This document shows, one piece after another, positions 1-8,446 of a DNA stretch of 12,521 nucleotides (positions are counted from its first letter, which is position 1; every line of letters begins with the position of its first letter). The DNA comes from Nitrosomonas sp. (GTDB lineage: Bacteria > Pseudomonadota > Gammaproteobacteria > Burkholderiales > Nitrosomonadaceae). Under the pieces are notes generated by a model. That model did no database searches, was not told where the DNA came from, and worked only from the letters and a program-made list of their open reading frames with translations. The translations under genes and the position numbers were made by a program. The stretch covers positions 1 through 12,521 of the forward strand of contig DOOY01000077.1 in assembly GCA_003514765.1 (NCBI GenBank), read 5' to 3'.

Positions 1-659
1 ACATCACCAATAAAAGCAAAACTGGCAGAAACACCCCCCATGGTTGGATCGGTGAGTACAGATATAAATGGTAATTTCTCACGGCTTAGACGCGTAAGTG
101 CTGCTGATGTTTTGGCCATTTGCATCAGGGAAAATAAACCTTCTTGCATACGTGCCCCACCACTGGCGGTAAAACAAACAAATGGCACTTGATGGTCAAT
201 ACAGGCATTCACCCCCCGGACAAAACGCTCTCCAACAACTGACCCCATTGAACCGCCCATAAACCCGAATTCAAATACAGCGACAACCATTGGAACAGAC
301 AGGATGCTGCCTTTCATAACTACCAGGGAATCATCTTCATCAATATTCGATTTGGCTTGCGACAGACGGTCAACATAGCGTTTACTATCTTTAAATTTTA
401 AAGGATCGGTGGGTTGAACTTCAATTCCAATTTCCCGGCGATTATTTTCATCCAGTAAATAATCAATACGTGTTCTGGCAGAAATACGGTTATGAAAATC
501 ACACCGAGGACAGACGTTCAGATTTTTAACCAGATCAGTATAGTAGAGCACGGCTTCACAAGAACTGCATTTACTCCAGAGTCCTTCTGGAACGATTTTC
601 TTTTCGCCGTTTTCTTTGCGCTTGATTTTAGGTGGTATGATATTTTGAAACCAACTCAT
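1..659 (-). CDS. accD: Acetyl-CoA carboxylase carboxyltransferase subunit beta (partial, 3' end beyond window)
   Basis: AccD is the beta half of the carboxyltransferase of acetyl-CoA carboxylase. With AccA it moves the carboxyl group from carboxybiotin to acetyl-CoA to give malonyl-CoA, the first committed step of fatty acid synthesis in the cytoplasm. The first 219 residues are visible. The protein opens [13 protein letters not shown] and carries the four-cysteine zinc ribbon typical of bacterial AccD (C31, C34, C50, C53; CSSC and CPRC). Further on are carboxyltransferase-fold motifs such as [12 protein letters not shown] and, at the window edge, [12 protein letters not shown]. Family members are about 280-305 residues, so roughly a quarter is missing on the left. 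The ATG at 657-659 is preceded by a good AGGAG at 670-674. The gene follows trpA by 31 bases and is probably transcribed with it. Identity is very secure; only the missing end is unseen. Confidence 0.97.
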   Translation of the reverse strand, partial: MSWFQNIIPPKIKRKENGEKKIVPEGLWSKCSSCEAVLYYTDLVKNLNVCPRCDFHNRISARTRIDYLLDENNRREIGIEVQPTDPLKFKDSKRYVDRLSQAKSNIDEDDSLVVMKGSILSVPMVVAVFEFGFMGGSMGSVVGERFVRGVNACIDHQVPFVCFTASGGARMQEGLFSLMQMAKTSAALTRLSREKLPFISVLTDPTMGGVSASFAFIGD

Positions 660-690
660 AAATAGTATTCTCCTCTATGAGAGATTATAT

Positions 691-1497
691 TCAGCTGCAT
701 TTTTCATCAATAGCCTTACGCATGTCTGCAACCAAGTTTTCAACATTTTTCACTATCTCTGATTGAGGTGAATGCTCAATTTCTTCAATAATACGGCTAC
801 CGATAACTACAGCATCCGCCAGTTGCGCAACCGCACCTGCTGTTTCACCATCGCGTATCCCGAAACCGACACCAATAGGGATAGTTATCGCTGCACGTAA
901 TTTTTCCAGCATGGATTCAACATTTTTTAAATCCAGATGCGAAGCGCCTGTCACGCCTTTTAATGAAACATAGTAAATATACCCTCTTGCCAGTTTTGCA
1001 ACTTGTTGAATGCGCGATTGAGCAGTTGTGGGAGACAACAAAAAAATTGCATCTATTCCGTACCGTTCCAAATATTTAACCCATTCTTCACACTCTTCAG
1101 GTGGATAATCGACTGTGAGCACACCATCTACGCCAGCATCTTTTGCGGTTAGTGCGAAATGCTCGTAACCCATAGCTTCCACAGGATTTGCATAACCCAT
1201 TAAAACGACTGGCGTTTGCGTATTATTTTTTCTAAATTCCGCCACCATCCCGAGTACGGTAGTCAAGCCCACTCGATACTTTAAGGCACGTTCTGAAGAT
1301 CGTTGTATCGTCGGTCCATCCGCCATCGGATCTGAGAACGGCACGCCAAGTTCAATAATATCCGAGCCAGCATTGACCAAACAGTGCATCAAATCAACAG
1401 TTAATGCAGGATTGGGGTCACCCGCAGTAATAAAAGGAATCAGTGCTTTTTTTCGATTTGACTGCAATAAAGCAAAAGTTTTCGCAATGCGACTCAT
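691..1497 (-). CDS. trpA: Tryptophan synthase alpha chain
   Basis: TrpA cleaves indole-3-glycerol phosphate to glyceraldehyde 3-phosphate and indole, and passes the indole through a tunnel to TrpB in the alpha2-beta2 enzyme. The 268-residue product has the usual family length. The start of the barrel reads IPFITAGDP. The two catalytic acids fall at the classical positions: E49 in IIELGVPFSDP and D60 in DPMADGPTIQ. The phosphate-binding end is seen in IGVGFGIRD and in VVIGSRIIEEIE. The ATG at 1495-1497 has no obvious Shine-Dalgarno sequence; the preceding bases are almost all A and T. A gap of 97 bases separates it from trpB, unlike the tight trpF-trpB junction, so coupling to trpB is looser than in many trp operons. 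Residues needed for catalysis appear intact. Confidence 0.98.
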   Translation of the reverse strand: MSRIAKTFALLQSNRKKALIPFITAGDPNPALTVDLMHCLVNAGSDIIELGVPFSDPMADGPTIQRSSERALKYRVGLTTVLGMVAEFRKNNTQTPVVLMGYANPVEAMGYEHFALTAKDAGVDGVLTVDYPPEECEEWVKYLERYGIDAIFLLSPTTAQSRIQQVAKLARGYIYYVSLKGVTGASHLDLKNVESMLEKLRAAITIPIGVGFGIRDGETAGAVAQLADAVVIGSRIIEEIEHSPQSEIVKNVENLVADMRKAIDEKCS

Positions 1498-1599
1498 AGT
1501 AATTGATAAAAAATTATTAAAAATTCAAAATGCAAATAAAGTCGGCATCTGAATTCCAGACTTTCAATTTTGTGAAAAAACTTTTCCGGTTGAGAATTT

Positions 1600-2799
1600 T
1601 TAGAGTGAAATACCGGACATTTGCGCAACAGTTGCCATATCTTTGTCGCCACGCCCGGAAAGATTGACTAAAAGCAATTGATCCTGAGCAAGCGTTGGTG
1701 CAAATTTAGCTGCATAGGCCAAGGCATGGCTTGATTCAAGTGCGGGCATAATGCCTTCAAAACGGCACAATGCATGAAACGCTTCCAAGGCTTCTTCATC
1801 TGTAATACCTACATATTCAGCACGATGAATATCTTTCAGCCACGCGTGTTCAGGCCCAACGCCAGGATAATCCAACCCCGCCGAAATGGAGTGTGTTTCG
1901 ATAATTTGACCATTCTCGTCTTGAATTAAATAAGTCCGGTTTCCATGCAGTACACCGGGCTTACCTTTCATTAATGTTGCAGCATGCTGGTTTGTATCCA
2001 GGCCTTTTCCGGCGGCCTCCACACCAACCATTCGCACATTTTTATTATCGATATAGGGATAAAACAATCCAATCGCATTGGAACCACCGCCCACACAGGC
2101 AATCAACACATCCGGCTGCCGTCCAAAAGTTTCTTCCATCTGTGTTTTGGCTTCATTACCAATCACCGTTTGAAAGTCACGCACCATCATTGGATAAGGA
2201 TGCGGGCCGGCAACGGTGCCTATGATATAAAAAGTATCTTCAACATGCGTCACCCAGTCGCGCATGGCTTCATTGAGTGCATCTTTGAGTGTACGTGAAC
2301 CGGATTCTACCGGGATTACTTCAGCGCCCAATAACTTCATTCGATATACATTGGTTGCCTGACGTCTGATATCTTCTGCACCCATATAAACGACGCACTC
2401 CATGCCGTAGCGCGCTGCTACTGTTGCAGTTGCCACACCATGTTGACCGGCGCCTGTTTCAGCGATCACACGGTTTTTACCCATGCGCCGGGCCAACAGC
2501 GCCTGACCGATGGTATTGTTTACCTTATGAGCACCGGTATGGTTTAAATCTTCACGTTTTAAAAGAATCTGGGCGCCACCCAAATGTGCCGACCAACGTT
2601 TGGCATGATAAATGGGGCTTGGACGGCCCACATAATGTTTCAATTCATATGCGAATTCATTCTTAAAATCAGGGTCATTACGATAATGCGCATATTGTTC
2701 GCGCAATTCATCCAAAGCCGAAATCAACGTTTCGGCAACAAACACACCGCCATAGGGGCCAAAATGGCCACTTTTATTCGGTAGATCATAAACGTTCAC
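1600..2799 (-). CDS. trpB: Tryptophan synthase beta chain
   Basis: TrpB condenses indole from TrpA with L-serine to make L-tryptophan, using pyridoxal phosphate. I place the start at the GTG of 2797-2799, giving 399 residues beginning [18 protein letters not shown], the normal TrpB N terminus (the first residue would be Met). An AAGGAG lies at 2810-2815, ten bases upstream. The frame stays open to 2892, but those 31 extra codons lie inside trpF and do not resemble TrpB. The PLP lysine is K92 in HTGAHKVNN, the catalytic glutamate E115 in ETGAGQHG, and the phosphate loop is the GGGSNA motif near residue 237. The GTG overlaps the trpF stop as GTGA, which suggests translational coupling. Nothing is missing compared with the family. 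Confidence 0.97.
   Translation of the reverse strand: MNVYDLPNKSGHFGPYGGVFVAETLISALDELREQYAHYRNDPDFKNEFAYELKHYVGRPSPIYHAKRWSAHLGGAQILLKREDLNHTGAHKVNNTIGQALLARRMGKNRVIAETGAGQHGVATATVAARYGMECVVYMGAEDIRRQATNVYRMKLLGAEVIPVESGSRTLKDALNEAMRDWVTHVEDTFYIIGTVAGPHPYPMMVRDFQTVIGNEAKTQMEETFGRQPDVLIACVGGGSNAIGLFYPYIDNKNVRMVGVEAAGKGLDTNQHAATLMKGKPGVLHGNRTYLIQDENGQIIETHSISAGLDYPGVGPEHAWLKDIHRAEYVGITDEEALEAFHALCRFEGIMPALESSHALAYAAKFAPTLAQDQLLLVNLSGRGDKDMATVAQMSGISL
2796..2799 (-). other. GTGA stop/start overlap of trpF and trpB
   Basis: The last codon of trpF (TGA, 2796-2798) overlaps the trpB start (GTG, 2797-2799) by a GTGA. Together with AAGGAG ten bases upstream, inside the trpF coding end, this indicates translational coupling of the isomerase and the tryptophan synthase beta chain. 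It also decides the trpB start against the longer open frame. Confidence 0.85.
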
Positions 2800-3413
2800 A
2801 GTTCTCGAACTCCTTGCATGAAAGCAAAAATTTTTTGCACATCTTTTATACCTTTGGCTGTTTCTACACCACTGGATACATCCACCGCCCAAGGGCGAAC
2901 TTGTTTAACTGCCGCTGCAACATTTCCGGCATTCAACCCACCGGATAAAATCACTGGCAATGGTAAATGCTGTGGAATTAATCGCCAGTCAAATATATGT
3001 CCGGTGCCGCCTGGCATGCTTTTTTCATAGGTATCCAGAAGTAATCCTTTGGCCATGTGATATTGATTGGCGTATTGTAACAAATCCACATCTTCCTTGA
3101 CGCGAATTGCCTTAATATATGGCAAAGAAAATTGCGCGCAAAAATCGGGTTCTTCATTACCATGAAATTGTAGCAAGCTTAATTTGGCGGCTGCTGCAGT
3201 TTCTTCAACCCAGTCGGGCTCAGGATCAACATAAACTCCTACTGTGTTGATAAAAGGTGGTATTTTGGCTGCAATTCTACTTGCTTGCTGCGGTGTGACA
3301 TAACGCGCGCTTTTGGACCAGAACACAAAACCGATGGCATCCGCACCCCATTTAACCGCTGAAATGACATCTTCAACGCGGGTAATCCCGCAAATCTTTA
3401 CACGCACCGTCAT
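2796..3413 (-). CDS. trpF: N-(5'-phosphoribosyl)anthranilate isomerase
   Basis: TrpF performs the Amadori rearrangement of phosphoribosylanthranilate to CdRP, the step before indole-glycerol phosphate synthase in tryptophan synthesis. The 205-residue product starts [15 protein letters not shown] at the ATG of 3411-3413 and has the normal length for a stand-alone TrpF. The catalytic cysteine is C8 in KICGIT and the catalytic aspartate D127 in LLLDTYE. The phosphate-binding loops are [10 protein letters not shown] (about 157-166) and DVSSGVE (about 178-184). A TTG at 3461 would extend the protein by 16 residues into the truA coding end, without resemblance to the family, so the ATG is preferred. 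No strong ribosome site is visible for either. The stop overlaps the trpB start by four bases. trpC, trpD and trpE/G are not in the window. Confidence 0.96.
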   Translation of the reverse strand: MTVRVKICGITRVEDVISAVKWGADAIGFVFWSKSARYVTPQQASRIAAKIPPFINTVGVYVDPEPDWVEETAAAAKLSLLQFHGNEEPDFCAQFSLPYIKAIRVKEDVDLLQYANQYHMAKGLLLDTYEKSMPGGTGHIFDWRLIPQHLPLPVILSGGLNAGNVAAAVKQVRPWAVDVSSGVETAKGIKDVQKIFAFMQGVREL

Positions 3414-3442
3414 AATGTTAAATTGAATAAAAGTGATTTGTC

Positions 3443-4240
3443 TTACGAAACCCGTGGACAATCTATAAAACTTGATTTTTCACTTATTTTGGGTAAATTC
3501 CACTTTGGATCATACATAATGCCGGTTAAATACAAACCCGCCGCAGAAAATGTAGGGGCAGCAAATGTTCTATTGCGGTTCTCCAGTAATAACTGCATCC
3601 AGTCCGGGGAATATTTTCCTTTGCCAATATACACAAGACACCCTACAATGTTTCGCACCATATGATGTAAAAATGCATTGGCGCAAAAATCAAACAGCAT
3701 CATATTACCATGACGTGATATATCCAGGCGTATCAGTGTGCGCACTGGTGTTTTTGCCTGGCACTCAGCGGCGCGAAAGGCTGAGAAATCATGCTTGCCG
3801 ATCAGTTTCCTGGCGCCAGCTTGCATCTTTTCAAGATCAAGTGGCTGATGGAACCAACCAACTTTTTGGAAGTTAATACCGGGCCTTATAGGATGATTAA
3901 GTAATAAATATTGATAACTACGAGCATGCGCACTGAATCGCGCGTGAAACTGGTTTGAGACCGCGTGCGCCCATAGTATTGCAATATCTTTTGGCAAGAA
4001 TGCATTGACGCCACGAACCCATGCATTCAGCGGACGCACGGCCGAAGTGTCAAAATGGATTACTTGATACAAGGCATGCACGCCCGTATCGGTTCTTCCA
4101 GCTGTTACCACACGAATTTTTTCGTAGGCAATTTGAGATAAGGCGAATTCTAACTTATCCTGTATTGCGCACCCACATGGCTGACTCTGCCACCCGCAAT
4201 AATTACTTCCATTATATTCAAGTATGAGTACAATTCTCAC
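3443..4240 (-). CDS. truA: tRNA pseudouridine(38-40) synthase TruA
   Basis: TruA isomerises uridines 38, 39 and 40 in the anticodon arm of many tRNAs to pseudouridine. The 265-residue product matches the family in length. The N-terminal strand reads VLILEYNGSNYCGWQSQ. The catalytic aspartate is D51 in AGRTDTGVHA; many relatives have Ala where this one has Thr after the Asp, a mild change that does not touch the nucleophile. The segments FHARFSAHARSYQYLL and FLHHMVRNIVGCLVYIGKGK are typical TruA blocks. The start is a GTG at 4238-4240 with only a weak AGCGAG-like site before it; no better start is seen. It lies 74 bases after fimV and 29 bases before trpF, and is probably cotranscribed with them. 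Association of truA with asd-fimV on one side and trpF on the other is common in proteobacteria. Confidence 0.97.
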   Translation of the reverse strand: MRIVLILEYNGSNYCGWQSQPCGCAIQDKLEFALSQIAYEKIRVVTAGRTDTGVHALYQVIHFDTSAVRPLNAWVRGVNAFLPKDIAILWAHAVSNQFHARFSAHARSYQYLLLNHPIRPGINFQKVGWFHQPLDLEKMQAGARKLIGKHDFSAFRAAECQAKTPVRTLIRLDISRHGNMMLFDFCANAFLHHMVRNIVGCLVYIGKGKYSPDWMQLLLENRNRTFAAPTFSAAGLYLTGIMYDPKWNLPKISEKSSFIDCPRVS

Positions 4241-4314
4241 AATCTCGCTGTAATCAACCTATAACTACAAGCAGCGCAAAGCAATATACACATTTGAATA
4301 AACAAACAAATATA

Positions 4315-7092
4315 CTACAGCTTTTCCAGTAATTCTGTTGCGGTTTTTTGTTGATTATCATCGCCTTCCTGAACAACTTCTTCAAGCATTTCTCTTGCGC
4401 CTTCTTTGTCTTCCATTTCCAGATAAGCTTTTGCCAGATCAATTTTAGTTTCTATTTCATGCCATTGCTCACTTTTCGCACTTGATTCAGAAGATGCAGG
4501 TGAAAACTCACTCTCTCCGGCTGTTCCCTGATGATCAGAAATCTCGGCAGGATTCTCAATATCCAGACTGATATCAGAAAAATCAATTTCTGAAGTCTCT
4601 TTTTCCGATGCCGCAAAAGTGTCGGCATTGACATCAGGATTTTGTGCCTCAGATGATGAATCCGATTCAGGTATGTCAAGCATATTCGCTTCACTGTCTT
4701 TTATCCGGTTATTTTCATCATCCGGATTGCTCTCATCGGATAAATCGAACGCCGACGGACCGGCCGAAAAATCAAGTGCATTATCATCGGATTGAAATTC
4801 GGACTTTGGCTCTGGTTCTGTTTCATTGTTTGATGCATTTACATTCGACTCATGGGCCTCATGAGATTCTTTCGTTTCATCAAAGTCAATCTTCAATTCA
4901 TAATTATCCGTATCATGATCCGCAGGATTCACTTCATTATCTGGAAAATCTATTGAATGTTCATCATCGATTTCAGTATCTTTTGCAGGCACACTTGCTT
5001 CAGACTGATCATCAGAACCAAGCAAAACGGTTAACTCATCCAACGCGTGTTCGGAGTCCTGCTCACGCATTGAAGGTTTCTTTTCATCAGAGTCTGTATC
5101 AAAATCGATCGCTGTCGCAGTATCTGCCGTTTCATCCGGCGTATCACTCAAGCTGCCAATACCGGAAGAATCATTGTCATCAAATTCATTCATCCCAGCA
5201 GATGAATCTGATTCAGTTAATACATGAGCTGCTTCATTTTCTGTTTGTTCATTTTCATTGGAGAAGTCCAACTCTATTGCCTGATCAGAATCAGATGATG
5301 CTTGTTCCAAAGTTTTAACCGGCCCATCGGAGTCAGATGTTAAGTCTATTTTTGTACCGTCATCACTTGCCTGCGATTCTTCTTCCGGGAAAAAATGATC
5401 CGATTGATCAAACTCATCTTGCTGATCTTTTTCATTTTCACCAACATGCGCAGCCGCCACTGCCGCCGCTGTTTTATTACGCAACGCAGACGATAATTCT
5501 TCATATCTGGATTCTTCAGCTTCGGCTTCAGCTTCCGCAGCTTTTCTCCTTCGTCTGAAAACGAAAGCAAGCAAAGTGAGCAATAAGATTGCTGTAATTG
5601 CGCCTATATAAGTCAGATTATCCATGACTTGATCCAGCACAGATGCTTCTTCCGGCTCAGAGAACTGTATTGGATTTGATACGGGTTCAACCGGCACTGC
5701 GGGTGCAACAGGTCTTGTTTCGGCCATTTCTGCTGCCGGTAACGTTGTTGAATCGGCTTCACTCATAACATCGGGCTCAGTTGCAGCATCACCCTCAGTT
5801 ATAATGTCAAGCTCAGCCTCAGATGGCGAGATGGCATCAGATTGAATGACTTCAATTGATTCTACTTCAGACTGTGGTTGCTGTGCCTGAGCCTGTGCAT
5901 TTATCTGCGCTTGCTTCAAATCTGAGCTCTGCAATGCTAACAGTTTCTGCAAATTCTCAATATTCTTTTCCAGCATGGCAACCCTTTCATTCGCTTCTTG
6001 CAAAGCGAGATTACGAGCAATGGCATCTTCCTCCATCATGCGCACGCGTTCTTGCGTACTGAGGTCTGAATGTACATCCTGAGAATCTGAAGCGCTCGCG
6101 CCACTCGACAACCGCAGAACTTCTTCCGGCGTTTTGGCTCGTGTAACTGCGGCGCTGTCAACTGTCGTTGTAATTTGCCCGGAATCCGTTTGTTTAAGGG
6201 CCTCTAAATCTTGCGGCTCTTGTGATGTCAAGGCCAGATTCTGGCGATATTGATGCCAATCGCTGACCTGTACTTTGACTTCAGCATTTGCTTCCTTCTC
6301 ACCGATTTCTGTTAACGCTTGCAAATCCGGGATTTTTAGAACCACGCCCGTTCTGAGCAAATTCATGTTGTCTGCAATAAAAGCTTCACGATTCGCCCGG
6401 TACAGTGCTACCAGCATTTGGTTAATATTGACCGCTTCGGGTTTTACCTGTCTGGCAATTGACGACAGTGTATCCCCCTCTAATATCGGGCCATAGGTAT
6501 CAGGTGATTGAACGGTACGCTCTGCGGTCGACTGCCGCGTTTCCATGGTTTGTTGCGCTACAGGGGGTGAGGTGACAGGCGTCATTTGCGGTGTATCTTG
6601 ATCTTGTACTGCGGGAACAGTATCCGTTCCTGCAGTAACTCCTGTATCTTCTTGAACGGCACGCACAACCGGTGCTACCGGCTCCGGTATTTGAGCATCC
6701 GCAGGATCAAGCAATACAGTGTATTCACGCAATAGACGCCCTGAAGCCCAGCTGAGCTCCACTAACATATTTAGAAAAGGTTCGTTAATCGACTGCGGAG
6801 AAATAATTTTTACATAGGGAATGCCATTGACACGCGACTCTATTGAGACTCTAAAAGTCGAGAAAAAGGGTTCATACCGTATACCTGCCTGCGCAAATGC
6901 CTCACGGGAAGCAAATTCGGCCTTTAACGTTGACAGCTCTTCTTCACTGACTGAAACCAGATCGATTTCTGCATTGAGAGGTTGTCCCAGAGACGAATTG
7001 ATTGTTAATTTACCAAGCCCAGCAGCATTAACTGATATTGTGAAAATAAAGCCGAATAAATACAAACATGCTCTAAAAAAAGAAGTATACAC
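4315..7092 (-). CDS. fimV: FimV/HubP-type inner-membrane peptidoglycan-binding protein
   Basis: The 925-residue product has the full FimV layout. A signal-like segment (about 1-23) ends VNA before AGLGKLTINSSLGQPLNAEI, the conserved FimV N-terminal block. A LysM-type domain lies near 200-257 (YGPILEGDTLSSIARQ), a coiled coil near 348-400, one membrane segment near 493-512 followed by FRRRRK, then a long cytoplasmic part. Residues about 555-880 are rich in Asp, Glu and Ser. The last 47 residues form the conserved C-terminal FimV domain (IDLAKAYLEMEDKEGAREML). Relatives (Pseudomonas FimV, Vibrio HubP) organise the cell pole, type IV pilus or twitching functions and cyclic-AMP signalling; the role in this organism is inferred. 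The start is a GTG at 7090-7092 with AGGGG upstream. A separate promoter is possible in the 171-base gap before it. Confidence 0.95.
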   Translation of the reverse strand: MYTSFFRACLYLFGFIFTISVNAAGLGKLTINSSLGQPLNAEIDLVSVSEEELSTLKAEFASREAFAQAGIRYEPFFSTFRVSIESRVNGIPYVKIISPQSINEPFLNMLVELSWASGRLLREYTVLLDPADAQIPEPVAPVVRAVQEDTGVTAGTDTVPAVQDQDTPQMTPVTSPPVAQQTMETRQSTAERTVQSPDTYGPILEGDTLSSIARQVKPEAVNINQMLVALYRANREAFIADNMNLLRTGVVLKIPDLQALTEIGEKEANAEVKVQVSDWHQYRQNLALTSQEPQDLEALKQTDSGQITTTVDSAAVTRAKTPEEVLRLSSGASASDSQDVHSDLSTQERVRMMEEDAIARNLALQEANERVAMLEKNIENLQKLLALQSSDLKQAQINAQAQAQQPQSEVESIEVIQSDAISPSEAELDIITEGDAATEPDVMSEADSTTLPAAEMAETRPVAPAVPVEPVSNPIQFSEPEEASVLDQVMDNLTYIGAITAILLLTLLAFVFRRRRKAAEAEAEAEESRYEELSSALRNKTAAAVAAAHVGENEKDQQDEFDQSDHFFPEEESQASDDGTKIDLTSDSDGPVKTLEQASSDSDQAIELDFSNENEQTENEAAHVLTESDSSAGMNEFDDNDSSGIGSLSDTPDETADTATAIDFDTDSDEKKPSMREQDSEHALDELTVLLGSDDQSEASVPAKDTEIDDEHSIDFPDNEVNPADHDTDNYELKIDFDETKESHEAHESNVNASNNETEPEPKSEFQSDDNALDFSAGPSAFDLSDESNPDDENNRIKDSEANMLDIPESDSSSEAQNPDVNADTFAASEKETSEIDFSDISLDIENPAEISDHQGTAGESEFSPASSESSAKSEQWHEIETKIDLAKAYLEMEDKEGAREMLEEVVQEGDDNQQKTATELLEKL
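4453..5430 (-). other. Acidic low-complexity cytoplasmic region of FimV
   Basis: Residues about 555-880 are dominated by Asp, Glu, Ser and Asn with repeated short themes such as DFSD, IDFD and SDS, but no exact tandem repeat that I can align. The region is likely disordered. Equivalent linkers in the family vary greatly in length and sequence. The biased composition leaves the opposite strand free of stops for over 600 bases, which creates a long false reading frame there. Confidence 0.8.
5557..5616 (-). other. Single transmembrane segment of FimV
   Basis: This part of fimV encodes about twenty hydrophobic residues (LTYIGAITAILLLTLLAFVF, residues 493-512) followed directly by RRRRK. The positive residues after the helix, together with the N-terminal signal and LysM domain, place the N-terminal half in the periplasm and the acidic tail in the cytoplasm. 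This is the standard FimV/HubP topology. Confidence 0.85.
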
Positions 7093-7175
7093 AGAGGACC
7101 CCTATCTTGTTCTCTAAAGAAAATAGATCTAGCCTAGCACTAACTTTGATGGTGCAAGTTCTAAATATTCCGCGA

Positions 7176-7181
7176 ATTATA
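7176..7181 (-). promoter_or_regulatory. Candidate -10 element upstream of fimV
   Basis: On the minus strand the 171-base asd-fimV gap contains a perfect TATAAT, which would start a transcript about 77 bases before the fimV GTG. No convincing -35 hexamer lies 16-18 bases upstream, so this may be chance in AT-rich DNA. It is the best promoter-like site between leuC and accD. Confidence 0.3.
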
Positions 7182-7263
7182 TGCTAATTCTTTGAAAAAA
7201 TTTCTGAACTTTATGGTAAGACGATACCATTTGTCTTAATAATCAGTCAATAATTGTCTGAAT

Positions 7264-8376
7264 TTAATGTTGTACTAGAATTCTCAGCATTCTGCGTAAC
7301 GGCTCAGCAGCGCCCCAAAGTAATTGGTCACCGACGGTAAACGCTGATAGATATTCATCACCCATTGCTAATTTTCGAATACGCCCAACCGGTATTGATA
7401 AAGAACCGGTAACAGCTGCAGGGGTTAATTTTTCTGTTGTTATTTCGCGTTCATTTGGAATAACCTGAACCCACTCATTGGCTTGGGTAATAATATCTTC
7501 CACTTCGTCCAAAGGGATATTCTTTTTAAGTTTCATTGTGAGCGCCTGACTATGGCACCGCATGGCACCGATACGTACACAAGTTCCATCGACCGGTACC
7601 GGAAAATCCTTTCTGCCCATGATCTTGTTGGTTTCAGCCAGACCTTTCCATTCTTCACGGCTTTGACCGTTGGCTACAGCTTTATCAATCCAAGGGATCA
7701 AACTTCCGGCTAACGGTACGCCAAAGTTGGCAACCGGAAAATTTTTATCACGGAGTGTACCTGCAACTTCACGATCAATATCCAAAATACTGGAGGCCGG
7801 ATCATCAAGCAGATCTTTGGCAACTCTATGTGCTTCCCCCATTTGTTGCAGTAACTCACGCATATTACGTGCACCGGCGCCTGATGCAGCCTGATAAGTC
7901 ATTACATTAACCCATTCAACCAAGCCTTTCTCGATGAGTCCGCCAACAGCCATTAACATCAGACTGACAGTACAATTGCCACCAATATAGTTTTTTACGC
8001 CATCATGCAATGCTTGCTTTATTACAGGCATATTTACAGGGTCGAGAATAATGACAGCATCATCATTCATTCGCAATGCTGAAGCAGCATCAATCCAGTA
8101 CCCCTGCCACCCGGTCTGTCTAAGTTCTTTGGCAATCTTATTGGTATAGTCACCGCCCTGACAGGAAACAATGACATCCATTGCAGCAAGCTCATTTAAA
8201 TCATAGGCGTCTTTAAGCAGCGGAACATTCTTTCCAACATCCGGACCTGACTCCCCTTTTTGAGAGGTTGAAAAAAACACAGGATCAATTAAAGAAAAGT
8301 CTTCCTCTTCACGCATACGCTGCATCAAGACAGAACCTACCATACCGCGCCAACCGACAAAACCGACCTGTTTCAT
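7264..8376 (-). CDS. asd: Aspartate-semialdehyde dehydrogenase
   Basis: Asd reduces L-aspartyl-4-phosphate to L-aspartate 4-semialdehyde with NADPH, the branch point to lysine/diaminopimelate, threonine and methionine. The 370-residue product matches the proteobacterial Asd type in length. The N-terminal nucleotide-binding motif is [14 protein letters not shown]. The catalytic cysteine is C135 in GGNCTVS, and the catalytic histidine is H275 in [26 protein letters not shown] is another family hallmark. The ATG at 8374-8376 follows an AGGTAAG-like sequence. It lies 70 bases after leuB, so leuC to asd could be one transcript, although a small hairpin lies in that gap. asd directly before fimV is the usual proteobacterial arrangement. 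There are no signs of truncation or frameshift. Confidence 0.98.
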   Translation of the reverse strand: MKQVGFVGWRGMVGSVLMQRMREEEDFSLIDPVFFSTSQKGESGPDVGKNVPLLKDAYDLNELAAMDVIVSCQGGDYTNKIAKELRQTGWQGYWIDAASALRMNDDAVIILDPVNMPVIKQALHDGVKNYIGGNCTVSLMLMAVGGLIEKGLVEWVNVMTYQAASGAGARNMRELLQQMGEAHRVAKDLLDDPASSILDIDREVAGTLRDKNFPVANFGVPLAGSLIPWIDKAVANGQSREEWKGLAETNKIMGRKDFPVPVDGTCVRIGAMRCHSQALTMKLKKNIPLDEVEDIITQANEWVQVIPNEREITTEKLTPAAVTGSLSIPVGRIRKLAMGDEYLSAFTVGDQLLWGAAEPLRRMLRILVQH

Positions 8377-8412
8377 TGCTTACCTATCATTTTGAATATA
8401 AAAAACGTATTG

Positions 8413-8429
8413 TTCTTTTGAGAAAAGAA
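8413..8429 (-). repeat. Perfect short inverted repeat between leuB and asd
   Basis: Arms of seven bases (TTCTTTT and AAAAGAA on the minus strand) enclose a three-base loop. A run of six T follows a few bases after the second arm. The stem is AT-rich and the T run is separated from it, so it is a poor intrinsic terminator. It may act as a processing or weak pausing hairpin, or be chance in an AT-rich gap. Confidence 0.45.
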
Positions 8430-8446
8430 TCATTATTTGGAATGAC

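Noticed and set aside
1560..1600. Possible terminator after trpB
   Set aside because: The only pairing is a five-base GAAAA/TTTTC stem; the transcript is expected to continue into trpA.
2800..2892. N-terminal extension of trpB by 31 codons
   Set aside because: The extension lies inside trpF in another frame, does not look like TrpB, and the GTG at 2799 has a well-spaced AAGGAG.
3414..3461. TTG-initiated extension of trpF by 16 codons
   Set aside because: It overlaps the end of truA and adds sequence not seen in TrpF; the ATG at 3413 gives the standard MTVRVKICG start.
3700..3760. Thr instead of Ala after the catalytic Asp of TruA as a sign of lost activity
   Set aside because: The motif is actually encoded near 4088-4117; the nucleophilic Asp, preceding Arg-Thr and following Gly-Val-His are intact, so activity is expected.
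4644..5318. 224-codon open frame on the plus strand within fimV
   Set aside because: It lies opposite the acidic low-complexity part of FimV. The His/Gln/Ser/Leu-rich product is what the reverse of Asp/Glu/Ser codons gives, and it resembles no protein family.
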